In this document: positions 9,128 to 17,761 of the stretch, in pieces
Position numbering within the stretch: position 1 is the first letter of the stretch
How the letters are laid out: every line of letters begins with the position of its first letter
From: Kitasatospora albolonga
GTDB taxonomy: Bacteria > Actinomycetota > Actinomycetes > Streptomycetales > Streptomycetaceae
DNA length: 64,000 bases
Direction of reading: 5' to 3'
Assembly: GCA_002082585.1 (NCBI GenBank)
Contig: CP020563.1
Span: forward strand, 6,876,001 to 6,940,000
Notes under the pieces: generated by a model
The model's database searches: none
Told to the model about the DNA's origin: nothing
What the model saw: the letters and a program-made list of their open reading frames with translations, nothing else
Translations under genes and position numbers: made by a program

Positions 9128-9319
9128 GGCGGTGCGCCCCCGGGCGCTGCCCTGAGCACCGCCGAGGCCGAGTGCGGGACGGAGCCTTCCCCGTGCGCCC
9201 CCCGCTGCCTCGGCCCGCGCTTGTCCCACCCGAACCGGAAGCGTGACGGTGTGCGTACAGGGGCATGCATCCCGTGAGGCTGTTCGACGGGCAGCCGGAA
9301 CAGAGGAGGTCGGATCGCT

Positions 9320-9799
9320 GTGCGGGCGGGGGACATGGTGAAGCGTCAGAAGAGAGACCGGGTCATCGAGGGGCGCGGTCCCCGGGGGCGCAGACCGGGT
9401 GAGGCGCAGCAGCAGCCGGCCCGGATGCGCCGCAGGGTCGGCCATACGGAACGGTCGGCGGTGGGGGAAGTCCGGCGCGAGCTGCGGGAGTTCCTCCGAC
9501 ATCGCTCCGGCACCGAGCAGATCGAGGCGGCGGAGCTGCTGCTGAGCGAGCTGGTGACCAACGCGCTGATCCACACCCGGCACGGGGCCGTGGTCACCGC
9601 GGAGGCGACGCCCGCGGCCTTACGGGTGGAGGTCCAGGACTTCGAGGCGGACCTGCCCGCGCCGTACGTACCGAACGCCGACGACGGTACGCACGGCAGG
9701 GGGCTGATCCTGGTGCGGAGCCTGGCCGACGCCTGGGGGGTCGAGGCGCGGGCCCTGGGCAAGGTGGTCTGGTTCGAGCTGCGCGGCGAAGGGCTGTGA
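9320..9799 (+). CDS. Anti-sigma-factor-like ATP-binding protein with TTA codon
   Basis: A 159-residue HATPase_c_2 (RsbW/SpoIIAB-like) protein, one of a large streptomycete set that bind partner sigma or anti-anti-sigma factors. The N-box is visible as LLSELVTNALIHT (about residues 73-85) and the G-box as DDGTHGRGLILVRSLAD (about 115-131). The first 40 residues are very basic and outside the domain. GTG 9320 follows AGGAGG with a good gap. Codon 101 (9620-9622) is TTA, so translation should depend on the bldA tRNA and be tied to development. Confidence 0.87.
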   Translation: MRAGDMVKRQKRDRVIEGRGPRGRRPGEAQQQPARMRRRVGHTERSAVGEVRRELREFLRHRSGTEQIEAAELLLSELVTNALIHTRHGAVVTAEATPAALRVEVQDFEADLPAPYVPNADDGTHGRGLILVRSLADAWGVEARALGKVVWFELRGEGL

Positions 9800-9826
9800 A
9801 CGCCCCTTCGCCGCACGGCGTGCGGG

Positions 9827-10939
9827 TCATGAACCCGTGTACTGCTGCTCCAGATCCTTCAGTTTCTGCTCCAGGGAGTCGAGCCGGGGGAGTGTCTGGG
9901 TGTCGTCCTCGGCGGTGAGGTCGACGGTCCGCGCGTCACTTCCCGGCTTCGAAGGGCCAAGGCCCTTCGAGCTCGTACCGTCCGTCGGCTGGGTCGGGCC
10001 GACGGCTTGCAGGGATGGCCGGGGTCGCAGAGGCAGCTGACCCGGCTCTGCTATGGCGGGCTCCGCGACGGGCGGCGCCGTGCCGCCCGACGCCGGGGCG
10101 AGGGCCTGGACGTCCACCTGGTGGCCGCCCCTCAGGCCGCCGCGCCCCCAGGCCCGGTTCTGCCGGTTCAGGGCCTTGATACGGGCCCGTTCCAGCTTGG
10201 CCTGGTCGCGGCGGCGCACCCGGTCCTGCTCCCGCTCCTTGCGGTCCTCCCGTACCTCGTCCACCGCCTCGTCCAGCGTGCGGACGCCTTCCAGGAGCAT
10301 CAGCGACCAGGCGCCGAAGGTCTCCCGGGGCGCCCGCAGCCAGCGGACGATCCGGATCTGCGGCAACGGACGGGGCACCAGGCCCTGTTCGCGCAGCGCG
10401 GCCCGGCGGGTCTGCTTCAGCGCGCGGTCGAAGAGCACCGCGGCCGACAGGGACATCCCCGCGAAGAAGTGCGGAGCGCCCGCGTGGTCGATGCCGCGCG
10501 GGGCGTGCACCCAGTTGAACCAGGCGGCGGCCCCGGCGAACGTCCACACCAGCAGCCGGGAGCCGAGGGCCGCGTCTCCGTGGCTCGCCTCCCGTACGGC
10601 CAGCACGGAACAGAACATCGCGGCGCCGTCCAGTCCGAACGGCACCAGGTACTCCCAGCCCCCGCTCAGGTTCAGGTTCTGCCGGCCGAAGCCGACGAGC
10701 CCGTGGAAGGAGAGCGCGGCGGCGACGGCCGCGCAGCAGAACAGCAGGACGTAACTGGCGGTGGCGTACAGCGCTTCCTTGCGCCTGCGCCGTTCCTCGC
10801 TGCGTTCCCAGGAGTCGTCGGCCGCGGCCTTTCCGGCGGCACGCTTGCCGCGTGCGACCACCGTCACCGCCGCCATGACTCCCACGAGCAGCACGGCGCC
10901 CGGAAGCAGCCAGTCAAGCGATATGTCGGTCAGTCTCAT
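9827..10939 (-). CDS. DUF2637 membrane protein (SpdB-like)
   Basis: A 370-residue protein. One N-terminal membrane helix (about residues 8-30) is followed by a charged loop and then three or four further helices (about 55-175), including AGAAAWFNWVHAPRG, the DUF2637 signature. The C-terminal half is a long charged, probably coiled region (REDRKEREQDRVRRRDQAK near 235-255) and a Pro/Gly-rich tail ending with another short coil. DUF2637 is shared with spread proteins (SpdB) of Streptomyces plasmids but is also common on chromosomes. No transfer gene, integrase or attachment site is nearby, so I do not read it as an element. The ATG at 10939 follows AAGGGA. Confidence 0.82.
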   Translation of the reverse strand: MRLTDISLDWLLPGAVLLVGVMAAVTVVARGKRAAGKAAADDSWERSEERRRRKEALYATASYVLLFCCAAVAAALSFHGLVGFGRQNLNLSGGWEYLVPFGLDGAAMFCSVLAVREASHGDAALGSRLLVWTFAGAAAWFNWVHAPRGIDHAGAPHFFAGMSLSAAVLFDRALKQTRRAALREQGLVPRPLPQIRIVRWLRAPRETFGAWSLMLLEGVRTLDEAVDEVREDRKEREQDRVRRRDQAKLERARIKALNRQNRAWGRGGLRGGHQVDVQALAPASGGTAPPVAEPAIAEPGQLPLRPRPSLQAVGPTQPTDGTSSKGLGPSKPGSDARTVDLTAEDDTQTLPRLDSLEQKLKDLEQQYTGS

Positions 10940-11142
10940 GCGCGGGTCCCTTGCGTCACGTAGGGCGTTTCGTGCGCCATCGTGACGGAATTCCCGACCC
11001 GCTCCGGGGGTTTCGGGACAAGAGCACGCCATGGGGGTGGGAGAGGTTATCGATGGGTGGAATCTTCTCGAACGGCCGCGCGGTCCAACCGAGTTGCGTT
11101 CGATTCCACGTCATCCGGACGGGCGGTGTGACACGGTGCGGA

Positions 11143-11994
11143 TCAGGAAGCGGTGGCGAGCTTCCGTACCCGGTCCGCGTCGCAGGTGCGCGGGCAGGTC
11201 ACACAGGTGTCCTCGGGGCGCAGGGTGTAGAAGAGGCAGCAGCTCGCCCGGTCCCGGGTCGGCAGCGACTGCCCCTCGGGCCCGGTCAGCTCACGGAAGC
11301 CCGCGGAGCCGACGTACGGCTTGGTGGTGCCGGGGAGCAGCAGCTCCAGCTCGGCCATCGCGCGGCGCTCCTCGCCGAGCAGATGGGCGATGTACCAGAG
11401 GCCCTCGACGATCTCGTCGGTCGCCATCCCCCACAGCGCCCGCTTCCCCCGGCGCATACGCGGCCCGAACCCCTCCAGTACCGGTTCCAGGTGCTCGGTC
11501 AGGGCGGCCAGGACCTCGGCCCGCAGCGCCGCCTCGTCCGGGACCACCCGGGCGCCGGGCAGATGCGCCGCCGGGTCGTCCGGCAGGCAGGCGAACTCCC
11601 GGACCCGTACGGTCATGTGGCCCAGGGCCCGCTGGAAGGCGACGTCCCCGACCGGGACGCGCGGCACCCGGCGGTGCAGGAACCAGGGCACGGTGACCAG
11701 CAGACAGGCGGGCCAGGCATACCGGTGGAGGCCGAAGCTGGCGACCACGTCGGGGCGGGCCTGCTGCCCGTAGTCCCGCAGCACCTGCGCGTTGTCCCAG
11801 GCCAGGAAGGTGTCCACGGCCGGACCGCCCGCGGCCAGCTCGGCCGCGCCGACCCAGCCGGCGCCCGTCGGGGCGCTCACGCCCTCGTCGAGCACCTCGG
11901 CGCGCAGCCCGGGGAAGACCTCGGTCAGGCGGGTGTACGCGGCGGTCACGGGGGACGTCGTCGCGGCGCCGGCGAGCAGCGGAGTGAGGGTCAT
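11143..11994 (-). CDS. FhuF-like (2Fe-2S) ferric-siderophore reductase family protein
   Basis: A 283-residue protein with the C-terminal iron-sulfur pattern of FhuF: two adjacent cysteines, ten residues, then C-x2-C (segment CCLFYTLRPEDTCVTC, about residues 256-271). FhuF-type proteins reduce iron in imported hydroxamate siderophores in the cytoplasm. The N-terminal region matches the actinobacterial versions only loosely. The ATG at 11994 is chosen; the ribosome site is weak. A DmdR/IdeR-type iron box lies 28-46 bp upstream, so repression by iron is expected and supports the assignment. Confidence 0.85.
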   Translation of the reverse strand: MTLTPLLAGAATTSPVTAAYTRLTEVFPGLRAEVLDEGVSAPTGAGWVGAAELAAGGPAVDTFLAWDNAQVLRDYGQQARPDVVASFGLHRYAWPACLLVTVPWFLHRRVPRVPVGDVAFQRALGHMTVRVREFACLPDDPAAHLPGARVVPDEAALRAEVLAALTEHLEPVLEGFGPRMRRGKRALWGMATDEIVEGLWYIAHLLGEERRAMAELELLLPGTTKPYVGSAGFRELTGPEGQSLPTRDRASCCLFYTLRPEDTCVTCPRTCDADRVRKLATAS

Positions 11995-12021
11995 GCAGGG
12001 ACCACCGAATCGGGATCGTGT

Positions 12022-12040
12022 GCAGGTAAGGCTTACCTTA
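12022..12040 (-). promoter_or_regulatory. Iron box (DmdR1/IdeR-type operator)
   Basis: Read on the minus strand the 19-mer is TAAGGTAAGCCTTACCTGC. It matches the actinobacterial iron box TTAGGTTAGGCTAACCTAA at 13 of 19 positions, with both AGGT/ACCT half-sites kept. It sits just upstream of the FhuF-like gene and about 100 bp from the divergent GntR gene, which it could also affect. Confidence 0.75.
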
Positions 12041-12140
12041 CCCGACGCCATCGATGTTTGAACTGCGGCCTCCTTCTTCTATCGTGCACGGGGGGCCGGG
12101 CACGCGCGAGCCGGCCCGCACGGATGGCTTAGGGAGTGTC

Positions 12141-12941
12141 GTGTCGATCAGGCCGGAGCAGGGCGGCGCGCGTGGGGGCGTACGGCCGTCGTACGCGCCC
12201 GGCGCGTACGCGGGCGCCCCGGCGGCGGGCCGGGTGCCCGAACAGATGGGCCCCGACCGTTCGCGGGAGGGGGCGTCGGCCCGGGGCGAGCACACCCACA
12301 GCGAGCCGCCCGCCCCGCGTGTCGTCCGTCACTCCGTCCGGGGCCAGATCCTGGAGGCCCTGCGCGCCGCGCTCGTCGACGGCGAGCTGATCCCCGGGCA
12401 GGTCTACTCCGCCCCGGCGCTCGGCGCCCGCTTCGGGGTCTCCGCGACCCCGGTGCGCGAGGCGATGCAGCAGCTGGCCGTCGAGGGGGCCGTCGAGGTC
12501 GTGCCGAACCGGGGCTTCCGGGTCAGCGAGCGCGGGCCCCGCGAGCTGGCGGAGCTGGCCGAGGTACGGGCCCTGATCGAGGTGCCGGTGATGCTGCGGC
12601 TGGCCCGCACCGTCCCGGCGGAGCGGTGGGGCGCGCTGCGTCCGCTGGCCGACGCCACGGTCGCGGCGGCGGCCGTGGGGGACCGGGCGAGCTACGCCGA
12701 GTGCGACCGGGCCTTCCACCGGGCGGTGCTCACCCTGGCGGGCAACGAGCAGCTGGTGGCCGTCGCCGACGAGCTGCACCGCCGTTCGCAGTGGCCGCTG
12801 GTCGCGGGCCCCGCCACCCGCCGGGCCGACCTGCTGGCGGACGCCGCCGAGCACACCGCGCTGCTCGACGCCCTGATCGCCCAGGACCTGGCCGTCGTCC
12901 AGGCCCTCGTACGGGAGCACTTCACGGGCGCGGACGGCTGA
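12141..12941 (+). CDS. GntR-family (FadR/FCD) transcriptional regulator
   Basis: A 266-residue repressor-type protein. After a disordered Gly/Pro-rich leader of about 55 residues comes a GntR winged helix (about 62-130, with GQVYSAPALGARFGVSATPVREA and VVPNRGFRV). A helical FCD ligand-binding domain (about 135-262) follows; its metal-site residues D and H are seen in ECDRAFHRAVL and EHTALLDAL. GTG 12141 follows AGGGAG. It is divergent from the FhuF-like gene. The effector is unknown, probably a small carboxylic acid judging from the family. Confidence 0.88.
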   Translation: MSIRPEQGGARGGVRPSYAPGAYAGAPAAGRVPEQMGPDRSREGASARGEHTHSEPPAPRVVRHSVRGQILEALRAALVDGELIPGQVYSAPALGARFGVSATPVREAMQQLAVEGAVEVVPNRGFRVSERGPRELAELAEVRALIEVPVMLRLARTVPAERWGALRPLADATVAAAAVGDRASYAECDRAFHRAVLTLAGNEQLVAVADELHRRSQWPLVAGPATRRADLLADAAEHTALLDALIAQDLAVVQALVREHFTGADG

Positions 12942-13136
12942 GAGCCGGTCGGGCGTCGGCCTGAGCCTGGGCCTGGCGGGGTCAGTGCCGGGGGCGCGCG
13001 GGCGTGCGCCTGCGTGTGTGCCCAGGGTGCGCGCCCTGGCGCGTGCGTACGGTCACGGGTGACCGCTCCGGCGTGCGCCCGGCCGGTCGGCCGAACGGGC
13101 GCACGGGCACAGCGCGCACGCCGGGCGGTACGTCCC

Positions 13137-13934
13137 TCAGCTCGCCGCCGCCGGCCGCGGCCCCGGAACCCCGATGTGCGGGGCCAGCCAGGTCGGCACC
13201 CCGCCGAGCAGCCGGAACAGCCGCCCCGCCTCCGCGCGCAGCCGGGCCGCCTCCGGTTCGGGCTCCGCCTCCGCCAGGGAGATCAGCGCCGGGGCCGTAC
13301 CGACCAGGTAGCCCAGCTCCTCCCGGATGCGCAGCGACTCCGAGAACCCGTGCCGGGCCTCGGCCAGCTCGCCCTCCTGGAGAGCGAGCGAGGCCAGCTG
13401 GCGCCAGGTGAAGGAGAGCAGCAGCTCGTCGCCGCGCGTGGCCGCCCCGGCGTGCGCCCGGCGGTACGCGGCGCGGGCGGACTCCGGGGAGTCCGCGATG
13501 TTCTGCGCGATCAGCCCGCGCCGGAAGTCCAGCAGCGGCCGTCCGGGGGCGGTGGGCGCCAGCAGCGCCGCCGCCCGGCTCAGCGCGACGCTGGCCTCGT
13601 CGGCCCGGTCCCGTACGCCCAGAAGGGTGGAGGCGTAGGCGAGATGGCCCCGCTCGCAGGCGGCCCCGCCGCGCTCGTCGTCGGTGCGGGCCAGTGCCTC
13701 CGCGCTCCGCAGCGCGTCCTCGGCGTCGGTCCAGCCCTCGCCGGTGTACAGGCACCGTTCGGTCAGCAGGGCGGTGCGCTGGAGGGCCGCCGCCGGGTCG
13801 CCCGCCGCGTGCGGCTCCAGCAGGGCGGCCGCGTCCGTCCAGCAGGCGCGGGACCGCAGCCGCCATACCGCTGTCTGGAGCGGCGGATCGTCATCTGCTG
13901 TCGTTCCGGAACCAGACATGGCGGTATCCGCCAC
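13137..13934 (-). CDS. Helical-repeat hypothetical protein
   Basis: A 265-residue alanine-rich, mostly helical protein. Spaced helix pairs such as TAVWRLRSRACWTDAAALL and ARAAYRRAHAGAA suggest a tetratricopeptide-like solenoid, but I cannot assign a family. No signal peptide or membrane helix is present. GTG 13934 is chosen because GGGGAGGG lies at a proper distance upstream; an in-frame ATG 5 codons later (13919) is the alternative. It is flanked by the PucR gene on the same strand, 147 bp away, so co-transcription is possible but not evident. Confidence 0.65.
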   Translation of the reverse strand: MADTAMSGSGTTADDDPPLQTAVWRLRSRACWTDAAALLEPHAAGDPAAALQRTALLTERCLYTGEGWTDAEDALRSAEALARTDDERGGAACERGHLAYASTLLGVRDRADEASVALSRAAALLAPTAPGRPLLDFRRGLIAQNIADSPESARAAYRRAHAGAATRGDELLLSFTWRQLASLALQEGELAEARHGFSESLRIREELGYLVGTAPALISLAEAEPEPEAARLRAEAGRLFRLLGGVPTWLAPHIGVPGPRPAAAS

Positions 13935-14081
13935 ATTGCCCTCCCCGAGCGCGCCATTGTGCTGTTGAGTACCGCCGAATCTCAGCACGGATCGGCACGC
14001 CGGGCCAAGGGGTCCGACCGATGTCAGGTGAAGGAATTCACAAACGGGGGGAGCTCACCGGCGCTCGGCGGGGCGCACGGG

Positions 14082-15953
14082 TCAGCTCATACGCAGGGCG
14101 AGGAAGAAGTCGAGCTTGTCCTCCAGCCGCGAAAGGTCACGGCCCGTCAACTGCTCGATTCGTCCGACGCGGTAGCGCAGTGTGTTGACGTGGAGATGGA
14201 GCCGGGCCGCGCAGCGCGTCCAGGAGCCGTCGCAGTCCAGGAAGGCTTCCAGGGTCTCGATCAGCTCCGCGCGGTGGCGCCGGTCGTAGTCGCGCAGCGG
14301 GTCCAGCAGCCGGGCGGTGAAGGCGCGGCGGACGTCGTCGGGGACGAACGGCAGCAGCAGCACGTGCGAGGCCAGCTCGTGGTGGCCGGCCGCGCAGACC
14401 CGGCCCGGCCGGGCCGCCGCCACCCGGCGGGCGTGCCGGGCCTCCTCCAGCGCCCCGCGCAGCCCCTCGGCCGAATGCACGGCCGCGCTGACACCCAGTG
14501 TCAGCCGCCCGTCGTCGGCGAGCCCCGCCGAGAGCGGGTCGCGTACGGCGGCGAGCAGCGCGTCGGCGTGGAGGGCGGGGTCCTGCGCGGCAGCCGCCGG
14601 AGTCCGGTCGGTTCCCGGAGTCCGGCCGGTCCCCGGGGCGGCGCCCGGCTCCGGAGCCCGGCCGGTACCCGGGGCGTCCCCGGCCTTCGGCGCTGCGGAG
14701 GCGGCGGGGGTGCCGGTGCTGCCGGTGTGGTCAGCGTTGTCGGTGGGGCCGTCTACCGTCTCGGGGAGGGGGGCGGGCACGGCCGGCAGCGGTACGAGCG
14801 CGATGGCCTCCTCGCCCGTGTGGGCGACGGCGATGCGGTCGGCGGAGTCGGGGCCGCTGACCGCCGGGTCGACGAGGATCTCCTCCAGCAGGGCCTGGGC
14901 GACCGGGCCGCCCGCGATGTCGCCCGGGACGCCCGCCGGGCCCGGCGCGTCCGTGGCGGTCCAGTCGACCCGGGCCACCACGACCTGCCACTGCGGGGTC
15001 ACCCCCAGGCCCGGCAGCAGGACCGGGGCGGCGACCCGGAGCCTGGCGGCGATCTCGGCCGGGGCGGCGCCCGCCTGGACCAGCTCCAGGACCTCCTGGG
15101 CGAGCCGTCGGCGTACCGTACGGGCCGCGTCACGGCGGTCGCGCTCCACCGCGATCAGCTGCGTGACGCCCTGGAGCAGGTCGATCCGGGCGGCGGGCCA
15201 GTCCGAGGCGTCCGCCTCGACGGCGAGCAGCCAGTCGGAGAGCACCGACTCCCGGACGTCACGGGCGGCCGGGACCGCGCCCCGGCCCGTGTTGCGGATC
15301 GGGAAGAGCGAATACGTCGTCCCCGCGACGGCCGCCCGGTGCGGGCCCCGGCGCCCGGTGCGGGTGGCCGCCAGGTGGTGCCCGGCCAGCGTCGCGCCCA
15401 GCGGTCCGGGCAGCGGGGCGCCCGCCCCGGCGATCTGGCGGCCGGTGGGGGAGAGGACCCAGGCCCGCAGGTCCAGGTCGGAGGTGAGGAGGTCCAGGAC
15501 CACTTCCGGTCCGCCGCCCGCCGGGCCGGAGGTCATCAGCCTGCGGTGCCGGTCCACCACGGCCGCCAGATCGCCCGCCCGCTCGCCGGAGACCTGGCGC
15601 ACGACATGCTCGGTGATCGTCGCGAACGCCACGGTCTCGTGCACCGCGAAGAGCGGGAGGCGGTGCCGGTCGCACGCCTCGACCAGATCGGCCGGGATGT
15701 CGCCGAGCTCCGCCTCGCCCGCCGCGAGCCCGGCCACCCCGGCGCCCGCCAGGATGCGGACGAACGGCTCGGAGTCGCTCGCGTCCCGGCGCCAGGCCAG
15801 CCCCGTCAGCACCAGCTCGCCGCCGGAGAGGTAGCGGCTGGGGTCGCGCAGGTCGGTCGTCATGACGCCCCGGACCGTGCGGTCCAGCTCGCCCTGGCCG
15901 CCGAGCAGCCGCAGGCCCAGCGCGTCGGTCTCCAGCAGTGCGCGCAGCCGCAT
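14082..15953 (-). CDS. PucR-family purine catabolism regulator
   Basis: A 623-residue regulator. The N-terminal PucR domain (about 1-125) begins RALLETDALGLRLLGG and includes MTTDLRDPSRYLSGGELVLTG. A GGDEF-like linker region follows, including a low-complexity Pro/Gly/Thr insert near residues 390-460. The C-terminal HTH_30 (about 560-620) contains LHLHVNTLRYRVGRIE. PucR proteins control purine and allantoin breakdown genes. It is divergent from the xanthine dehydrogenase operon, which is the obvious target. The ATG at 15953 is chosen from family alignment; its ribosome site is weak, and open frame continues upstream. Confidence 0.87.
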   Translation of the reverse strand: MRLRALLETDALGLRLLGGQGELDRTVRGVMTTDLRDPSRYLSGGELVLTGLAWRRDASDSEPFVRILAGAGVAGLAAGEAELGDIPADLVEACDRHRLPLFAVHETVAFATITEHVVRQVSGERAGDLAAVVDRHRRLMTSGPAGGGPEVVLDLLTSDLDLRAWVLSPTGRQIAGAGAPLPGPLGATLAGHHLAATRTGRRGPHRAAVAGTTYSLFPIRNTGRGAVPAARDVRESVLSDWLLAVEADASDWPAARIDLLQGVTQLIAVERDRRDAARTVRRRLAQEVLELVQAGAAPAEIAARLRVAAPVLLPGLGVTPQWQVVVARVDWTATDAPGPAGVPGDIAGGPVAQALLEEILVDPAVSGPDSADRIAVAHTGEEAIALVPLPAVPAPLPETVDGPTDNADHTGSTGTPAASAAPKAGDAPGTGRAPEPGAAPGTGRTPGTDRTPAAAAQDPALHADALLAAVRDPLSAGLADDGRLTLGVSAAVHSAEGLRGALEEARHARRVAAARPGRVCAAGHHELASHVLLLPFVPDDVRRAFTARLLDPLRDYDRRHRAELIETLEAFLDCDGSWTRCAARLHLHVNTLRYRVGRIEQLTGRDLSRLEDKLDFFLALRMS

Positions 15954-16268
15954 CTCGTCGCCGCCGATCTCTATCCGTAGGGGTGGGAGCAGGTGGGTGA
16001 AGCCGGGAAGGGGTGGGGGACACCGGGTGGAAGGGGTACCTGTCAATTGCGGCGAGGTTACTGATCCCCGCCATTCGTTCGAATCTACAAGACGAGGACG
16101 GAGACCAGCCAACTCCTTCAGTGTTTCGGTGACTGCACCCACCGCGTCCCGGCTTGTGTACTGGGCCACACACCACATGAACACCACATGAACGAGCCAC
16201 ACGAGGCAGTCGAGGGCCGGCCGTCCCCAGCCCCGGTGTACGACCGATTGAGAAGAAGAGAGCCACTC
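15954..16268. promoter_or_regulatory. PucR/xdh divergent control region with inverted repeat
   Basis: This 315-bp gap carries the promoters for both directions. The clearest element is ATTCGTTCGAAT (16073-16084), a 5-bp inverted repeat with a 2-bp centre. Two direct copies of CACCACATGAA lie near 16170-16192. I see no tRNA or small gene. Which element binds PucR, if either, is a guess. Confidence 0.4.
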
Positions 16269-17159
16269 ATGGACTTCCTTCGCCCCGCCAGCTGGGAGGA
16301 GGCGCTCGCCGCCAAGGCCGAGCACCCCACGGCTGTGCCCATCGCGGGCGGCACGGATGTGATGGTCGAGATCAATTTCGACCACCGGCGGCCCGAATAC
16401 CTCCTGGACCTGAACCGCATCGGTGAGCTGTCCGAGTGGGAGGTGGGCCAGGAGAGCGTACGGCTCGGCGCCTCCGTGCCGTACAGCTCCATCATGGAGC
16501 ACCTGCGCACCGAACTGCCCGGCCTGGCGCTCGCCTCGCACACCGTCGCATCGCCGCAGATCCGCAACCGCGGCGGGGTCGGGGGCAACCTCGGCACCGC
16601 GTCGCCCGCCGGTGACGCCCACCCGGCGCTGCTCGCGGCGGGGGCCGAGGTGGAGGCCGAATCCGTACGCGGGACGCGGCTGATTCCCATCGACGCTTTC
16701 TACACAGGCGTCAAGCGCAACGCCCTGGCCCCGGACGAGCTGATCCGCGCCGTGCACATCCGGAAGGCCGACGGGCCCCAGCAGTACTCCAAGGTCGGCA
16801 CCCGCAACGCGATGGTCATCGCCGTCTGCGCCTTCGGCCTCGCCCTGCACCCCGAGACCCGTACGGTCCGCACCGGCATCGGCTCCGCCGCCCCGACGCC
16901 CATCCGGGCCAAGGAGGCCGAGGAGTTCCTGAACGCCGCGCTGGAGGAGGGCGGGTTCTGGGAGAGCGGCAAGATCATCACCCCCGCGATCGCCAAGCAG
17001 TTCGCCGCCCTCGCCTCCGGCGCCTGCAACCCGATCGACGACGTACGGGGCACGGCGAAGTACCGCAGGCACGCGGTCGGCATCATGGCCCGCCGCACGC
17101 TCGGCTGGACCTGGGAGCAGTACCGCGGCGCGGGCCGCACGCTGGAAGGAGCTGCGTAA
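16269..17159 (+). CDS. Xanthine dehydrogenase FAD-binding subunit
   Basis: A 296-residue medium subunit of a three-part molybdenum hydroxylase. It passes electrons from the iron-sulfur subunit to NAD+ through FAD. Signatures: PIAGGTDVM (about residues 25-33) and the FAD loop IRNRGGVGGNLGTASPAGD (about 98-116), plus a C-terminal CO-dehydrogenase-flavoprotein domain. The ATG at 16269 follows an AG-rich ribosome site. It is the first gene of the operon, 2 bp before the iron-sulfur subunit. Substrate assignment as xanthine/hypoxanthine rests on the PucR, permease and XdhC neighbours. Confidence 0.88.
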   Translation: MDFLRPASWEEALAAKAEHPTAVPIAGGTDVMVEINFDHRRPEYLLDLNRIGELSEWEVGQESVRLGASVPYSSIMEHLRTELPGLALASHTVASPQIRNRGGVGGNLGTASPAGDAHPALLAAGAEVEAESVRGTRLIPIDAFYTGVKRNALAPDELIRAVHIRKADGPQQYSKVGTRNAMVIAVCAFGLALHPETRTVRTGIGSAAPTPIRAKEAEEFLNAALEEGGFWESGKIITPAIAKQFAALASGACNPIDDVRGTAKYRRHAVGIMARRTLGWTWEQYRGAGRTLEGAA

Positions 17160-17161
17160 CC

Positions 17162-17761
17162 ATGCGAGTCAATTTCACGGTCAACGGCCGTCCTCAGGAA
17201 GCCGACGACGTATGGGAGGGCGAGTCCCTTCTTTACGTGCTGCGTGAGCGTATGGGGCTGCCCGGTTCCAAGAACGCCTGCGAACAGGGCGAGTGCGGGT
17301 CCTGCACGGTCCGCCTGGACGGCGTCCCCGTCTGCGCCTGCCTGGTCGCCGCCGGCCAGGTCCAGGACCGCGAGGTCGTCACCGTCGAGGGCCTGGCCGA
17401 CTACGCCAAGCACCGCCAGGACGCCCACCCCGGCGGCTCCTGCGCCACCGGCTCCTGCGGCACCACCCTGGACGCGGCCAAGCGCTGGCAGTCCAAGCCC
17501 ACCGACGGCCAGACCGGCGAGGCCGTCGAGCTCTCCCCGATCCAGCAGGCGTTCATCGACGCCGGAGCCGTCCAGTGCGGCTTCTGCACCCCCGGCCTCC
17601 TCGTCGCCGCCGACGAGCTGCTGGAGAACACGCCCTCCCCGTCCGACCAGGACATCCGTGAGGCGCTCTCCGGCAACCTGTGCCGCTGCACGGGTTACGA
17701 GAAGATCCTCGACGCGGTCCGCCTCGCGGCCGCCCGCCAGGAAGAGGCGGTCCAGTCATGA
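17162..17761 (+). CDS. Xanthine dehydrogenase [2Fe-2S] subunit
   Basis: A 199-residue electron-transfer subunit with two [2Fe-2S] clusters. The plant-ferredoxin-type cluster is held by CEQGECGSC and the following VCAC (about residues 40-62). The second helical cluster is held by CGFCTPG and LCRCTGY (about 140-182). A short Gly/Ser/Cys-rich insert (PGGSCATGSCGT, about 90-102) between them is not part of the core fold. Its stop overlaps the start of the large subunit by ATGA, indicating translational coupling. Confidence 0.92.
   Translation: MRVNFTVNGRPQEADDVWEGESLLYVLRERMGLPGSKNACEQGECGSCTVRLDGVPVCACLVAAGQVQDREVVTVEGLADYAKHRQDAHPGGSCATGSCGTTLDAAKRWQSKPTDGQTGEAVELSPIQQAFIDAGAVQCGFCTPGLLVAADELLENTPSPSDQDIREALSGNLCRCTGYEKILDAVRLAAARQEEAVQS

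Noticed and set aside
5444-9583. A 1379-codon open frame on the minus strand
   Set aside because: It lies antisense to the PP2C-like and pyruvate oxidase genes, is made of low-complexity Arg/Gly/Val sequence with no family resemblance, and reflects the lack of stop codons at very high GC.
9827-10939. DUF2637 (SpdB-like) gene as sign of an integrated plasmid
   Set aside because: No integrase, replication, Tra/FtsK transfer gene, tRNA or attachment repeat is present nearby, and base composition does not change.
12942-13136. GC-rich palindromes near 13070-13115 as an operator
   Set aside because: Short arms in an extremely GC-rich stretch; could arise by chance and no position argument supports function.
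13014-15980. A 988-codon open frame on the plus strand
   Set aside because: It is the shadow of the helical hypothetical and PucR genes; no motif and biased composition.
16076-16090. GTTCGAATC, resembling a tRNA T-arm
   Set aside because: No acceptor, D or anticodon stems can be drawn around it.
15954-17072. Extension of the PucR frame to 996 codons
   Set aside because: The extra N-terminal part runs antisense through the xanthine dehydrogenase FAD subunit, which has clear family motifs; PucR homology begins at 15953.
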